Below, piece after piece: positions 1-10,768 of a DNA stretch of 64,000 bases; the first letter of the stretch is position 1; each line of letters opens with the position of its first letter. Location of the stretch: the NCBI GenBank assembly GCA_050011195.1, contig JBEKJO010000003.1, positions 30,603 to 94,602 of the forward strand, given 5' to 3'. A program made the position numbers and the translations under genes. The stretch is from PALSA-1440 sp050011195 (GTDB lineage: Bacteria; Verrucomicrobiota; Verrucomicrobiia; Limisphaerales; UBA8199). Under the pieces are notes generated by a model. The model saw nothing but the letters and a program-made list of their open reading frames with translations, had not been told where the DNA came from and searched no databases.

Positions 1-1
1 C

Positions 2-886
2 GATTCGCTGGACAAGACCACGATTCGGGCGCCGCTGGCCGGCACCATCAGCAAATTGAACTCGCGCCTCGGCGAGCGGCTGCTGGGCACGGTACAGAAT
101 GTCGGGACCGAAATCATGACCATCGCGGACCTCAATGAGATGGAGACGCGAGTGGACATCGGCGAGAACGACGTGGTGCGCATCGCGCCGGGGCAAAAGG
201 CGCGGCTGGAAGTGGATGCGTTCAAGAACCGCAAGTTCAACGGCACCGTCACCGAGATTGCCAACTCCGCCAAAGACACCGGCCAGAGCACGGGGTCCAG
301 TCAGGAAGCGACCAAGTTCGAGGTGCGCATCCGCATCCAGGAAAAAGAAGCCTTCCGGCCCGGCATGTCGGTGACCGCCGAAATCGAAACCTGCTACCGC
401 ACCAATGCGCTCACCGTCCCTTTCGCCAGCGTCACGACCCGCCCGCCGAAAGAAAAGGAGAAAAAGGGCGAGGGAAAACTCGCCGGATTGGCTGACCCGC
501 GGGGGACCAACTCACCAAAGGCCGGCACCAATGCGCTGATGGCGAAGTCCAGTCCGGCGGCGGCCAATACCAATGCCCCGGCAGTCGGCACGAATGCTCC
601 CGTGGCCGACGGGACCAACGTCGCGAAGTCTGACAAGAAGTCCAAGGAAGCGGTCAAGCAAGTGGAGGTGGTGTTCGTGCTGGAAAACGACCACGCCAAA
701 ATGGCGCCGGTGAAGATCGGCATCAGCGACGACAATTATTGGGAAGTCACCGAGGGGCTCACCGAAGGGCAGGAAGTGGTTTCGGGCAGCTTCAAAGCCA
801 TCACCCGGGAGCTGGAAGATGGCAAGAAGATTCGCAAAGGCCCGGCGCCCGGCGACAAGGAGAAGACGGGCGAGAAGAAGGAATGA
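2..886 (+). CDS. Periplasmic adaptor (HlyD/MacA family), 3' part only
   Basis: This is the C-terminal part of a membrane-fusion protein that links an inner-membrane ABC exporter to an outer-membrane channel. The frame is open from base 2, so the N-terminus lies before the window. The first residues (TTIRAPLAGTISKLN) are the returning half of a lipoyl-like domain, followed by a beta-barrel (ADLNEMETRVDIGENDVVRIAPGQKA) and a membrane-proximal domain with EGLTEGQEVVSGSF near the end. A low-complexity Thr-Asn-Ala-Pro stretch (about bases 510-620) interrupts the region before the last domain and is unusual for MacA. The ATPase gene starts 3 bases after the stop, so the genes form one operon. TTG at 56 is only an internal codon. 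Family assignment is good; substrate is unknown. Confidence 0.88.
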   Translation, partial: DSLDKTTIRAPLAGTISKLNSRLGERLLGTVQNVGTEIMTIADLNEMETRVDIGENDVVRIAPGQKARLEVDAFKNRKFNGTVTEIANSAKDTGQSTGSSQEATKFEVRIRIQEKEAFRPGMSVTAEIETCYRTNALTVPFASVTTRPPKEKEKKGEGKLAGLADPRGTNSPKAGTNALMAKSSPAAANTNAPAVGTNAPVADGTNVAKSDKKSKEAVKQVEVVFVLENDHAKMAPVKIGISDDNYWEVTEGLTEGQEVVSGSFKAITRELEDGKKIRKGPAPGDKEKTGEKKE

Positions 887-889
887 GTC

Positions 890-1618
890 ATGCCCTTGAT
901 CCGGCTCCACCAGATCGCCCGCCGTTACCAAATGGGGGCGGAGACGATCCACGCGTTGCGGGAAGTGTCGCTGGAAATTCAGCGCGGCGAATACGTGGCC
1001 ATTATGGGGCCCTCCGGTTCGGGCAAATCGACGCTGATGAACCTGATCGGCTGCCTGGACACGCCCACGGGGGGCGAGTACGAGTTGAACGGCGTTCAGG
1101 TGAGCCAGATGGATGACAACCAACTGGCGGAGATTCGGAACAGGGAAATCGGCTTCATCTTCCAGACCTTCAACTTGCTCCCTCGCTCCGACGCGCTGCG
1201 CAATGTCGAACTGCCCCTGATCTATTCCGGCATGCCCGCCGAAGAGCGGCGGCAGGTGGCGCTCGAAGCCTTGCGCAGCGTCGGGTTGGCCGACCGGGTT
1301 CATCACCGGCCCAACGAGCTGTCCGGCGGCCAGCGCCAGCGCGTCGCGGTGGCCCGCGCGCTGGTTAACCGGCCTTCCATTCTGCTGGCGGATGAGCCGA
1401 CCGGCAATCTCGACAGCAAGACCGGCGCGGAAATCATGGCGTTGTTTGGGCAACTCTCAACGCAGGGCAATACCATCATCGTGGTGACGCATGAGGAAGA
1501 CGTCGCCAAACACGCGCGGCGCATCCTTCGCATTCGGGACGGCCTGATCGCCAGCGACGAACCGCACGGCAAAGGACGGGAGATGACCGGAGGGGAGCGG
1601 GTTGTCGCCGGCGCGTAG
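890..1618 (+). CDS. ABC transporter ATP-binding protein, MacB/LolD type
   Basis: This 242-residue nucleotide-binding subunit powers a MacB-type mechanotransmission exporter. Visible motifs are Walker A GPSGSGKST, the signature LSGGQRQRVAVARAL, Walker B ILLADEPTGNLDS and the switch histidine in VVTHEED. It ends with a short non-conserved tail. The ATPase is a separate polypeptide, whereas in E. coli MacB it is fused to the permease. It sits between the adaptor gene (3-bp gap) and the first permease (44-bp gap), all on the plus strand. Likely cargo (macrolides, peptides, lipids or siderophores) cannot be decided from sequence. Confidence 0.93.
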   Translation: MPLIRLHQIARRYQMGAETIHALREVSLEIQRGEYVAIMGPSGSGKSTLMNLIGCLDTPTGGEYELNGVQVSQMDDNQLAEIRNREIGFIFQTFNLLPRSDALRNVELPLIYSGMPAEERRQVALEALRSVGLADRVHHRPNELSGGQRQRVAVARALVNRPSILLADEPTGNLDSKTGAEIMALFGQLSTQGNTIIVVTHEEDVAKHARRILRIRDGLIASDEPHGKGREMTGGERVVAGA

Positions 1619-1662
1619 GCAATGAAAGCGGAGCGGGAGTTGCTTCTCCTCACACCCTCCAC

Positions 1663-2892
1663 ATGAATCTGTTGACCGAGTTGAAAGAAGGGCTGGCCAT
1701 TTCGTGGAGCGCGATCTGCGCCAACACGCTGCGCTCGGTGCTGACGACGCTGGGGATCGTGATCGGCATCGTCACGGTCACGCTGATGGGCACGGCGATT
1801 GAGGGATTGAACCGCGCGTTTCTCAAAGTCATTTCCGTCATGGGGGCGGACGTGCTCTTTGTCCAGCGCGAGGACTGGTCCGGCCCGGATTCGGAGGCGG
1901 AGTGGCTCAAAATCCAAAAGCGGCCCCATCTCACCATCGAGCAGGCCAGCGCGCTGGAGCGGGATTTGACGCTGGCCCGCGCGGTTACGCCAGTGGCTTT
2001 TGATCAACGGATGATCAAATACGAGAAACATGACGCCAGCGGCGTTCAGATCGTCGGCTCAACCGACCAGCTCTTGCTCACCGGCGGCATTTCGATCACC
2101 GAGGGGCGTTTTCTTTCCGCGGCCGATGCCGAGGGGGGGCGGCCCGTGTGCGTGATCGGTTCGACCGTGGCCACCAACCTGTTTCCGCGGGAATCGCCGC
2201 TCGGGAAAAGGGTTATTATTGGGCCGCGGCCCTTTGAAGTGATCGGCGTGCTGGAGAAACAGGGAGATATGTTTGGCCAATTCGACAACCAGGCGATCAT
2301 TCCGCTGCGGCAATTAACGGCGGCCTTCTTGCACACGCGCGATCTGGAGATGATCCAGGTCAAGGTCAAGGACGTCGCGGACTTGGAGAACGCCAAAGAC
2401 GAATTGCACAGTGTCATGCGCCGCATCCGGCGCCTGGCGCCGGGCGACCCGGATGATTTCGCCATCAACCAGCAAGAGCAAGCCCTGGAGATGGTTCACA
2501 AGGTAACGGCCATCATCGGCGGGATCGGCCTGTTCATCACCGGGTTGTCGCTCTTTGTCGGCGGCATCGGCATCATGAACATCATGTTCGTCTCCGTCAC
2601 GGAGCGGACCCGCGAAATCGGCATCCGCAAAGCCATCGGCGCCAGGCGGCGCACCATCCTGCTGCAATTCCTGATCGAAGCGGCGACGATCTGTTTGATC
2701 GGCGGCGCCATCGGACTCGGCATCGCTTGGCCGCTGACCCTGCTGTTGCAGCAGTACATGCCGGCCGCCCTGTCGCCCACCGTCGTCAGCCTGGCCCTGC
2801 TCGTATCGCTGGTCACGGGAGTGTTGTCGGGCTTTGTGCCGGCCTGGCGCGCCGCGCGGATGAACCCGGTGGACGCGCTGAGGAACGAGTGA
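1663..2892 (+). CDS. ABC transporter permease, MacB/FtsX type (first copy)
   Basis: This 409-residue protein has the MacB plan: an N-terminal membrane helix (about residues 17-40, LRSVLTTLGIVIGIVTVTL), a large periplasmic MacB_PCD domain (about 45-270), and three C-terminal membrane helices in an FtsX domain. The FtsX signature GIGIMNIMFVSVTERTREIGIRKAIGA lies near residues 300-328. It ends with the usual RMNPVDALRNE tail. It is followed 7 bp later by a second, diverged permease of the same family, so the exporter is probably a permease heterodimer served by one ATPase. Family assignment is firm, substrate unknown. Confidence 0.92.
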   Translation: MNLLTELKEGLAISWSAICANTLRSVLTTLGIVIGIVTVTLMGTAIEGLNRAFLKVISVMGADVLFVQREDWSGPDSEAEWLKIQKRPHLTIEQASALERDLTLARAVTPVAFDQRMIKYEKHDASGVQIVGSTDQLLLTGGISITEGRFLSAADAEGGRPVCVIGSTVATNLFPRESPLGKRVIIGPRPFEVIGVLEKQGDMFGQFDNQAIIPLRQLTAAFLHTRDLEMIQVKVKDVADLENAKDELHSVMRRIRRLAPGDPDDFAINQQEQALEMVHKVTAIIGGIGLFITGLSLFVGGIGIMNIMFVSVTERTREIGIRKAIGARRRTILLQFLIEAATICLIGGAIGLGIAWPLTLLLQQYMPAALSPTVVSLALLVSLVTGVLSGFVPAWRAARMNPVDALRNE

Positions 2893-2899
2893 AGTCTGC

Positions 2900-4162
<1,263 letters not shown>

Positions 4163-4249
4163 CAGACTTGGGAACGCCCGCTGATCAAGCGCCGGTGCGC
4201 CCCCGGGTTTTCGCTTCCGCTTCGCGAGAGGAAGTGGCACCATCCCGGC

Positions 4250-5065
4250 ATGTCCGCAAAGCTCACCATTGGTTTTCTCGGCGCCGGCAAAATGGCCACG
4301 GCCCTGGCCCGGGGTTTTATTCGGGCTGGACTCGTTACCGCCGGCCAGGTTACCGCCAGTGATCCCAGCGAGACGGCCCGCGCTTCGTTCGCCCAAGAAG
4401 TCGGCGCGAAAACGACGGCGTCCAACCCGAATGTGGCGAAGTTCGCCGATGTTCTGGTGCTGGCCGTCAAGCCGGATCAGGTCGGCGGCGTGCTGGCCGA
4501 TATTCGCGACTGCTTCACCGCCAAACATTGTCTCCTCTCGATCGCTGCCGGCGTGCCGCTGGCGAAGCTCGAGGCCGGGCTGGGGGCGGGAGCGCGCCTC
4601 ATTCGCGTGATGCCGAACACCCCCGCGCTGGTCGGCGCCTCGGCCAGCGCCTATGCCCTGGGCAAGTCAGCCCTCCTGGAAGATAGCGAGTTGGCCCAGA
4701 CGCTTCTCTCCGCCGTCGGCGTGGCGTTTCAAGTCAAGGAGTCATTGCTTGATGCGGTCACCGGCCTGAGCGGCAGCGGGCCGGCCTATGCTTGCCTTTT
4801 CATCGAGGGCCTCAGCGATGGCGGGGTCGCGGCGGGCCTGCCGCGTGAAATCGCGACCCGGCTGGCGGCCCAGACCGTGCTGGGCAGCGCGAAAATGGTC
4901 CTCGAAACCGGCCTGCATCCCGGCGTCCTTAAGGACATGGTCACCAGCCCGGGCGGCACGACCATCGAGGGCCTGCACGAACTGGAAAAGGGCAAACTGC
5001 GCGGCACACTCATTAGCGCCGTGCGCGCGGCGACGGAGAAATCGAAGAAGCTGGGACAGGGTTGA
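4250..5065 (+). CDS. proC: Pyrroline-5-carboxylate reductase
   Basis: This cytoplasmic 271-residue enzyme catalyses the last step of proline synthesis, NAD(P)H-dependent reduction of 1-pyrroline-5-carboxylate. The N-terminal Rossmann motif GFLGAGKMATALARG, the central VMPNTPALVGASASAYA and the C-terminal dimer domain with GLSGSGPAYACLFIEGL and MVTSPGGTTIEGL are all present. Length is standard for ProC. It is followed 6 bp later by an AI-2E-family gene, a common housekeeping arrangement with no clear functional link. Confidence 0.96.
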   Translation: MSAKLTIGFLGAGKMATALARGFIRAGLVTAGQVTASDPSETARASFAQEVGAKTTASNPNVAKFADVLVLAVKPDQVGGVLADIRDCFTAKHCLLSIAAGVPLAKLEAGLGAGARLIRVMPNTPALVGASASAYALGKSALLEDSELAQTLLSAVGVAFQVKESLLDAVTGLSGSGPAYACLFIEGLSDGGVAAGLPREIATRLAAQTVLGSAKMVLETGLHPGVLKDMVTSPGGTTIEGLHELEKGKLRGTLISAVRAATEKSKKLGQG

Positions 5066-5071
5066 ATCAGC

Positions 5072-6325
5072 ATGAACTTCCCTCCGCCCACCGAGCGACA
5101 GGCCCGCGTGATCTGGCTGGCCTTGACCGGTCTGGCGGTGGCGGCGCTGGTGGCGCTGGTGGTGGCGCTGATTTGGGGGCTGGGCCAGGTGCTGCGCATG
5201 CTTTCGCCGGTGCTGTGGCCCATCGCCGTGGCCGGCGTGATTGCCTACCTGCTCGATCCGGTCGTGGATTTTATCGAACGCAAAGGCGCCTCGCGGCCCC
5301 GCGCCATTCTTTGTGTGTTCGGCCTCGCGCTGGTGATGGTGGCCGCCGTGTTCGGCAGCGTCGTGCCACAGTTGATCAACGAGACCCGCCAGCTTGCCCT
5401 TCGCATCCCGGCTTACGCGGCCCGCGTCGAAAAGCGCGCGGAGTATTGGTTGAGTCATCCCCCGGAGGTGGTGAAGCGGTGGCTGGAGAGAGAATCGGGC
5501 GCTAAGGAAACTCACGGTTCCGTCACCGCGCCGAATGAGAGCGCGCCCGAGTTCCCCATGAACGGCGCCAGCACCGCCGCCTTGGGCGGCACCAACACCC
5601 CCTCGCTCCTCGAGGGCGCGCTCAGCACGGAACGCTTGCAGACGGCCACAGGCTGGGTGGCCAAGGCCTTGCCCAAAATCGGTTCCTGGCTCTTCGGCCA
5701 GGTCGGTCGGGTAGCGTCGTGGGTCAGTATGCTGGCCGGGGTGGCGCTGATCCCGGTTTACGCGTTTTATTTCCTCCTGGAAAAGCGTGGCATTTCCTCG
5801 CACTGGACGGACTACCTGCCGGTCGCCGACTCCGGGTTCAAGAACGAGCTGGTGTTCGTCCTCAATGCCATCAACAACTACCTCATCACCTTCTTCCGGG
5901 GCCAGGTCCTGGTGGCCATTTGCGACGGCACTCTCTACGGAATCGGCTTTCTGATCATCGGCCTGCCCTATGCCGTGCTCATCGGCGTCATGGCCGTCTT
6001 CCTGACCATGATTCCCTATTTAGGGGCTATTGTGACTTGCTTCACCGCGCTGGTCATCGCCCTCGTCCAATTCGGCGATTGGTTGCATCCGCTCCTGGTG
6101 CTCGCCGTATTTGGAGTCGTCCAGGCGCTGGAAGCCCTGTTCATTTCCCCCCGGATCATGGGCGGGCGCGTGGGGTTGCATCCGGTCACCATCATCATCG
6201 CGGTGATGGCCGGCACGACTTTGCTCGGCGGGCTGCTCGGCGGCATCCTGGCCATCCCCCTCACCGCCGCGCTCCGCGTCCTGATGTTCCGCTACGTCTG
6301 GAAAAGGCCGGAACGTGAGAAGTGA
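5072..6325 (+). CDS. AI-2E family transporter (PerM/YdiK-like)
   Basis: This 417-residue inner-membrane protein belongs to the AI-2 exporter / PerM family. N-terminal helices (about residues 14-60) include a conserved IAYLLDPVVDFIERKG. A soluble stretch of about 100 residues with a poorly conserved Ala/Thr/Asn-rich section follows, then a C-terminal bundle with IPYLGAIVTCFTALVIAL and FISPRIMGGRVGLHPVTIIIAVM, typical of the family. The actual substrate of such proteins is often unknown, so quorum-signal export should not be assumed. The stop codon lies inside a short heptamer array. Confidence 0.88.
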   Translation: MNFPPPTERQARVIWLALTGLAVAALVALVVALIWGLGQVLRMLSPVLWPIAVAGVIAYLLDPVVDFIERKGASRPRAILCVFGLALVMVAAVFGSVVPQLINETRQLALRIPAYAARVEKRAEYWLSHPPEVVKRWLERESGAKETHGSVTAPNESAPEFPMNGASTAALGGTNTPSLLEGALSTERLQTATGWVAKALPKIGSWLFGQVGRVASWVSMLAGVALIPVYAFYFLLEKRGISSHWTDYLPVADSGFKNELVFVLNAINNYLITFFRGQVLVAICDGTLYGIGFLIIGLPYAVLIGVMAVFLTMIPYLGAIVTCFTALVIALVQFGDWLHPLLVLAVFGVVQALEALFISPRIMGGRVGLHPVTIIIAVMAGTTLLGGLLGGILAIPLTAALRVLMFRYVWKRPEREK

Positions 6326-6339
6326 AACGTGAAACGTGG
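6312..6339. repeat. Heptamer tandem array (AACGTGA-type, 4 units)
   Basis: Four 7-bp units run head to tail: AACGTGA, GAAGTGA, AACGTGA, AACGTGG. The array covers the last codons and the stop of the AI-2E-family gene and runs into the intergenic region. It is one of several period-7 arrays in the window with different unit sequences. Confidence 0.75.
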
Positions 6340-6827
6340 ACATCTCGCCGGAACGTCCGCGTTTGTGCGCCAGCGGATAGCTCGGCGAGCGGTCCCGGCC
6401 TTCCCCTGGCGGTGGTGGGGTGCGCCCGGTGGCCAACATCTTCTTTCCACTTGGGGCTTGACTCCTGGCGGAAAATATGCTTCACTGCGCAAAACCCGAG
6501 GGTCTGGGTCGCCCGGACCCCTCCCGGCCCGGTCTGAGCCGCTGCCGCAGGGGAGTCCCATCCGACCCAGACTCGCGCCCCGGGGAGTTGCTCTCCCCCT
6601 CGCGCTGGGGTAGCGCCTATGCAGCACCGTTGACGGTCTGATTGCGGCCAAAAATCAGTGACGGAGTGTGTACCGGCCAAGCCCAACACGCGGTTTATCC
6701 CGGAAGTGATGCCAACACGGCGGTAGTGGCGAGGTGCGCCCGTCTGCCTATATCCCCGGGCCCTCTGGACCCCACAATACCCAAGAGGCGCTCGACAATT
6801 TGTGTATGCTGCCCTAGTGTGGCCGGG
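6340..6827. other. Intergenic region before the sigma factor, no gene seen
   Basis: About 490 bases lie between the AI-2E-family gene and the ECF sigma gene. I see no frame here with protein-like composition that is not better explained by chance in GC-rich DNA, and no tRNA or strong hairpin. The promoter of the sigma/kinase pair should lie in the last 150 bases, but I cannot point to one with confidence. Confidence 0.5.
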
Positions 6828-7385
6828 GTGAGCCAGGTGACGCTTATTCTCGATGCCATTCAGCACGGCGATTCCAAAGCGGCGGACGAATTGCTGCCGC
6901 TGATCTACGATGAACTGCGCCGGCTGGCCACGCACAAGATGGCCTACGAAGCCCCGGGCCAGACGTTGCAACCGACTGCACTCGTGCATGAAGCCTGGCT
7001 GCGCCTCGTCGGCGAGGGCGATCCCGGCTGGCAGAACCGTGCGCATTTCTTCGCCGCGGCTGCGGAAGCTATGCGGCGGATTCTCATTGATCGCGCCCGC
7101 CGCAAACTGGCCTGCCGCCGCGGCGGCGGGCAGGTGCGAGTGGAACTGAAAGAGTCCGCCCTCGAAGCCCCCGCCGACGACGAGAAGCTCCTGCAAGTTC
7201 ACGACGCGCTGGAGGTGCTGGCGGCTGAGGACCCGCAGAAAGCCGAGATCGTGAAGCTGCGGTTCTTTGGAGGACTTAGCCATGAAGAGATCGCCACGGT
7301 GCTCGGCGTGAATGAAAAGACCGTCCGCCGTCACTGGGAGGTGGCCAAGGTGCGGCTCTTCCAGATCATCAAAGCGGCGCAATGA
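6828..7385 (+). CDS. RNA polymerase sigma factor, ECF type (TIGR02999-like)
   Basis: This protein of about 185 residues matches the ECF sigma subfamily common in Planctomycetes, Acidobacteria and Verrucomicrobia. Region 2 is seen as ADELLPLIYDELRRLATHKM and TALVHEAWLRLVG, with HFFAAAAEAMRRILIDRARR; region 4 as IVKLRFFGGLSHEEIATVLGVNEKTVRRHW, a helix-turn-helix that reads the -35 element. No ATG fits; GTG at 6828 gives a normal N-terminus, and GTG at 6819 or 6837 are alternatives. The Ser/Thr kinase gene starts 61 bp downstream on the same strand. No anti-sigma factor gene is adjacent, so the kinase may control the sigma factor. Confidence 0.9.
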   Translation: MSQVTLILDAIQHGDSKAADELLPLIYDELRRLATHKMAYEAPGQTLQPTALVHEAWLRLVGEGDPGWQNRAHFFAAAAEAMRRILIDRARRKLACRRGGGQVRVELKESALEAPADDEKLLQVHDALEVLAAEDPQKAEIVKLRFFGGLSHEEIATVLGVNEKTVRRHWEVAKVRLFQIIKAAQ

Positions 7386-7446
7386 ATCAACCACATCGCT
7401 ACTCTACTGTCCGTTTTCTCTCGCCGACGGCGCATGTAAGGATGAG

Positions 7447-10400
7447 ATGGAGTCTCAGGACGCAATCTTTCTGACTGCCCGGGACATTGCCGACCCGGCT
7501 GAACGCGCCAGGTATCTGACCCAGGCGTGTGGCAAGGATGCGGATTTGCGCCAACGCGTTGAGGCCCTGGTGCGCGACGCCGCGGGGGCGGACGAGTTCT
7601 TCGGCCCGGACGGCACGGTCGTCAGCAGCACGCCCGTAACGGAAGGTCCGGGCACGGTCATTGGCCGGTTCAAGCTGCTGGAAAAGATCGGCGAAGGCGG
7701 CATGGGTGTGGTTTACATGGCCGAACAACGCGAGCCGGTCATCCGCAAGGTAGCCCTCAAGATCATCAAGCTGGGCATGGACACCAGGCAGGTCATCGCG
7801 CGGTTCGAAGCCGAACGTCAGGCGCTGGCGCTGATGGATCACCCTAACATCGCCAAGGTGTTGGACGGCGGCGCCACTGACAGTGGCCGGCCGTATTTTG
7901 TGATGGACCTCGTCCCCGGCCTGCCCATCACGCAGTTCTGCGACGAGGCCAATCTCCCGACGCACGACCGGCTCGAATTGTTCCTGGAAGTCTGTTCGGC
8001 CATTCAGCACGCGCATCAGAAGGGCATCATTCACCGCGACATCAAACCGTCCAACATCCTGGTGACCCTGCACGGCGACAAGCCGGTCCCGAAGGTGATT
8101 GATTTCGGCGTGGCCAAGGCCACCCAGGGACGCCTGACGGACAAGACGCTGTTCACCCAGTTCCAGCAGTTCATCGGCACCCCGGCCTACATGAGCCCGG
8201 AACAGGCGAGCCTGAGCGGGTTGGATATTGACACCCGCAGCGACATCTACGCGCTCGGTGTCTTGTTGTATGAACTGCTCACGGGCCGGACCCCGTTCGA
8301 TGGCCAGGAATTGCTCCAGGCCGGGCTGGACGAAATGCGGCGGACGATCCGGGAGAAGCAACCGCCGCGGCCCTCGAACCGGATCAGCACCCTGCAGGGC
8401 GAGGACCTGACCGCCACCGCCAAACACCGCCGCACCGACCCGCCGAAACTGATTCATCTCGTGCGCGGCGACCTGGACTGGATCGTGATGAAGGCGCTGG
8501 AGAAAGACCGCGCGCGGCGCTACGAGACGGCCAACGGGTTGGCGGCGGACATCAAGCGGCATATAAACTGCGAGCCGGTGGTCGCGCGTCCGCCGAGCCG
8601 GCTGTATGAGTTTCAGCAGACCGTCCGGCGGCACAAATTCGGCTTCGCCGCGACGGCGGCGCTCATCACCGTGCTCGCGGTCGGCGTGCTCGTGAGCCGG
8701 TCGGAAGCGATTCGGGCGCGGCGCGCGGAGCAGGAACAAGCCCGGTTGCGGCGGCAGGCCGAGACCGAGGCCGCTAAGAGCGAGCAAGTGGCCCAATTCA
8801 TGAAGGACATGCTCAAAGGCGTCGGCCCAAAGGTAGCGTTAGGCCGCGACACGAAGCTGCTGCACGAAATATTGGACAATACCGCCGAGCGCGCCCGCCA
8901 CGACTTGCGAGGGCAACCTGAGGTTGCGGCCGAATTGCTGTCCACGATTGGCGGCACTTACCTCCAGGTCTATGACTTCACCAGAGCAGAGGCGATGGAA
9001 CGCGAAGCGTTGCGACTGAGAAGATCGCTTTACGGCGACACGAACCCGGTGACAGCCGCTTCCCTCAATGGCCTGGCCCGGGTATTGATCAACCGTCGGG
9101 GACCACTGGACTTAGCGGAAGCCGAGCGCATGACACGCCAGGCATTATCCATCTGGAAAAAGCTGGGCGGCGATGACAGTGAGGACGCCGCACTGTCACT
9201 GTACCTTCTGGGAAGCGTGTTCTGCAACCAGGGCAAGTTGACTGAGGCTGAAACCGTGTATCGCAAATCCCTCGCGATTCGTCGAAGGCTTTTCGGCAAC
9301 GAACATAAGGACGTAGCCAGTGCCCTCGACAACCTGGGGTTGGTTTTGACCGGCCTGGGCAAGCTGGATGACGCCGAGGAGGCGATCCGCGAGGCCCTAA
9401 TGATTCAGAAAAAGCTGTTTGGGGCGGAGCATCCGGATGTGGGGGATTCGCTCCTCAATTTGGCGACAGTCCTCGGGCGTCGAGGCAAGCTATCCGAGGC
9501 AGAAGCCGCATGTCGTGACACGGTCGCCATGCGCCGGAAGTTGATGGGCAACGACAATTTGGCAGTGGGGGCCGCCCTTTCACAGCTGGCGGGCCTGTGC
9601 CGGGAGGAGGGTAAGCTGGCCGAGGCCGAAGCGGTCTGTCGCGAGGAGTTAGCACTGGAAAAGAAACTTTCGGGCAGCGGCTACAACCTGGCCCACTCAC
9701 TCCAACTGCTGAGCGACATCCTTTACGACCAAGCCAAATGGGCGGAGGCCGAAGCGCCGTGCCGGGAGTCTATAAACCTATTCAAGCAGTTGGCACAAGA
9801 TGACCCCAAGCGCAGCGACTACCCCATAGACTTGGGACACAGCCAATGCCAACTTGCCAACGTGCTGGCTAAAACCGGCCGGCGCGAGCTGGCCGAACAG
9901 ATCCTGCGGGAGGCCGCTGAGCGCGGGAACGCTTCGGACTTGAACGCGCTCGCCTGGTCCCTCGCAACCAGCGCCGACCCGAATTTGCGGGACGGAACTA
10001 ATGCCGCCGTTTTCGCCGAAAAAGCGGTGGCGGCGACCAACCGGAGGAATGTCAGTTACCTGGACACGCTGGCCGCTGCGTATGCGGAGACCGGCCAGTT
10101 CGCGAAGGCCGTCAGCATTCAACACGAGGCCATCGCTCTATCGCAACGTGAAGAAGAAAAGAAGGATTTGGCCTCGCGGCTCAAGCTCTACGAGAGCCAT
10201 TCTCCCTATCGAGACGATGGTGCGCTGGCCATGCTGGCGAACGCCCGGCTGCGCGAAGGCAAGTTTGTCGAAGCTGAAGCACCGGCCCGCGAATGCCTGA
10301 CCCTCCGCGAAATTGAAATTCCGGACGACTGGCGCACGTTCAATGCCCGCAGCATGTTGGGCGGCAGCCTGCTGGGACAAAAGAAATACGCGGAAGCCGA

Positions 10401-10584
10401 ACCCCTGCTGCTCGCAGGCTACCAAGGCATGAAGCAGCGTGAAGCCAGGATTCCCCTGGAAGGCAAACCGCGTCTGACGGAGACTCTTCAGCGCCTGGTG
10501 CAACTGTACGAAGCCATAGGCCGGCCGGACCAAGCCGCCAAGTGGCAGCAGAAGCTGGCCGAATTTGACAAAGCCGCAAAGTAG
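7447..10584 (+). CDS. Membrane Ser/Thr protein kinase with TPR repeats
   Basis: This protein has 1045 residues when started at ATG 7447. A Hanks-type kinase occupies about residues 75-370: glycine loop GEGGMG (about 83-88), ATP-binding Lys near 105 in VALKI, catalytic HRDIKPSN near 193-200, DFGVAK near 219, and GTPAYMSPEQ in the activation region. A single membrane helix (about 396-417, FGFAATAALITVLAVGVL) is followed by a long series of TPRs of the kinesin-light-chain/TPR_10 kind (about 490-830) and a further TPR region to the C-terminus, expected to face the periplasm. All catalytic residues are present. The pairing with the upstream ECF sigma gene is typical of these phyla. Confidence 0.94.
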   Translation: MESQDAIFLTARDIADPAERARYLTQACGKDADLRQRVEALVRDAAGADEFFGPDGTVVSSTPVTEGPGTVIGRFKLLEKIGEGGMGVVYMAEQREPVIRKVALKIIKLGMDTRQVIARFEAERQALALMDHPNIAKVLDGGATDSGRPYFVMDLVPGLPITQFCDEANLPTHDRLELFLEVCSAIQHAHQKGIIHRDIKPSNILVTLHGDKPVPKVIDFGVAKATQGRLTDKTLFTQFQQFIGTPAYMSPEQASLSGLDIDTRSDIYALGVLLYELLTGRTPFDGQELLQAGLDEMRRTIREKQPPRPSNRISTLQGEDLTATAKHRRTDPPKLIHLVRGDLDWIVMKALEKDRARRYETANGLAADIKRHINCEPVVARPPSRLYEFQQTVRRHKFGFAATAALITVLAVGVLVSRSEAIRARRAEQEQARLRRQAETEAAKSEQVAQFMKDMLKGVGPKVALGRDTKLLHEILDNTAERARHDLRGQPEVAAELLSTIGGTYLQVYDFTRAEAMEREALRLRRSLYGDTNPVTAASLNGLARVLINRRGPLDLAEAERMTRQALSIWKKLGGDDSEDAALSLYLLGSVFCNQGKLTEAETVYRKSLAIRRRLFGNEHKDVASALDNLGLVLTGLGKLDDAEEAIREALMIQKKLFGAEHPDVGDSLLNLATVLGRRGKLSEAEAACRDTVAMRRKLMGNDNLAVGAALSQLAGLCREEGKLAEAEAVCREELALEKKLSGSGYNLAHSLQLLSDILYDQAKWAEAEAPCRESINLFKQLAQDDPKRSDYPIDLGHSQCQLANVLAKTGRRELAEQILREAAERGNASDLNALAWSLATSADPNLRDGTNAAVFAEKAVAATNRRNVSYLDTLAAAYAETGQFAKAVSIQHEAIALSQREEEKKDLASRLKLYESHSPYRDDGALAMLANARLREGKFVEAEAPARECLTLREIEIPDDWRTFNARSMLGGSLLGQKKYAEAEPLLLAGYQGMKQREARIPLEGKPRLTETLQRLVQLYEAIGRPDQAAKWQQKLAEFDKAAK

Positions 10585-10590
10585 GCCGGC

Positions 10591-10611
10591 ACGTTTCACG
10601 CTTCACGTTTC
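10591..10611. repeat. Heptamer tandem array (ACGTTTC-type, 3 units)
   Basis: Three 7-bp units ACGTTTC, ACGCTTC, ACGTTTC follow the kinase stop codon. The unit is close to the reverse complement of the array at 6312-6339, so the two bracket the sigma/kinase pair in opposite orientation. Confidence 0.6.
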
Positions 10612-10702
10612 ACCCCTGCCCCTGCTTCAGACCCGAGCCGCTCCTCAAGAAATCTTTCATTTCCCTGTCCGTTTCTCCCCCCGGATTCCGCATGGGTTAA
10701 CG

Positions 10703-10768
10703 ATGGGCAATAACGCTCAAAAACTAAAACCAGGCGCCTGGCGCCTAAAGAGAAAGAACAGACAATGA
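10703..10768 (+). CDS. Possible 21-codon leader ORF
   Basis: A small frame (ATGGGCAATAAC to TGA) is basic, begins MGNNAQKL and overlaps the next ATG as ATGA, the arrangement of translational coupling. The 14-base string CGATGGGCAATAAC at its start recurs at 11649-11662, just before or at the start of the following gene. There is no strong ribosome site for the small ORF. It may equally be chance. Confidence 0.25.
   Translation: MGNNAQKLKPGAWRLKRKNRQ

Noticed and set aside
6261..7394. A 377-codon minus-strand frame across the gap before the sigma factor gene
   Set aside because: Most of it is opposite the sigma factor coding region and the rest has no protein-like features.
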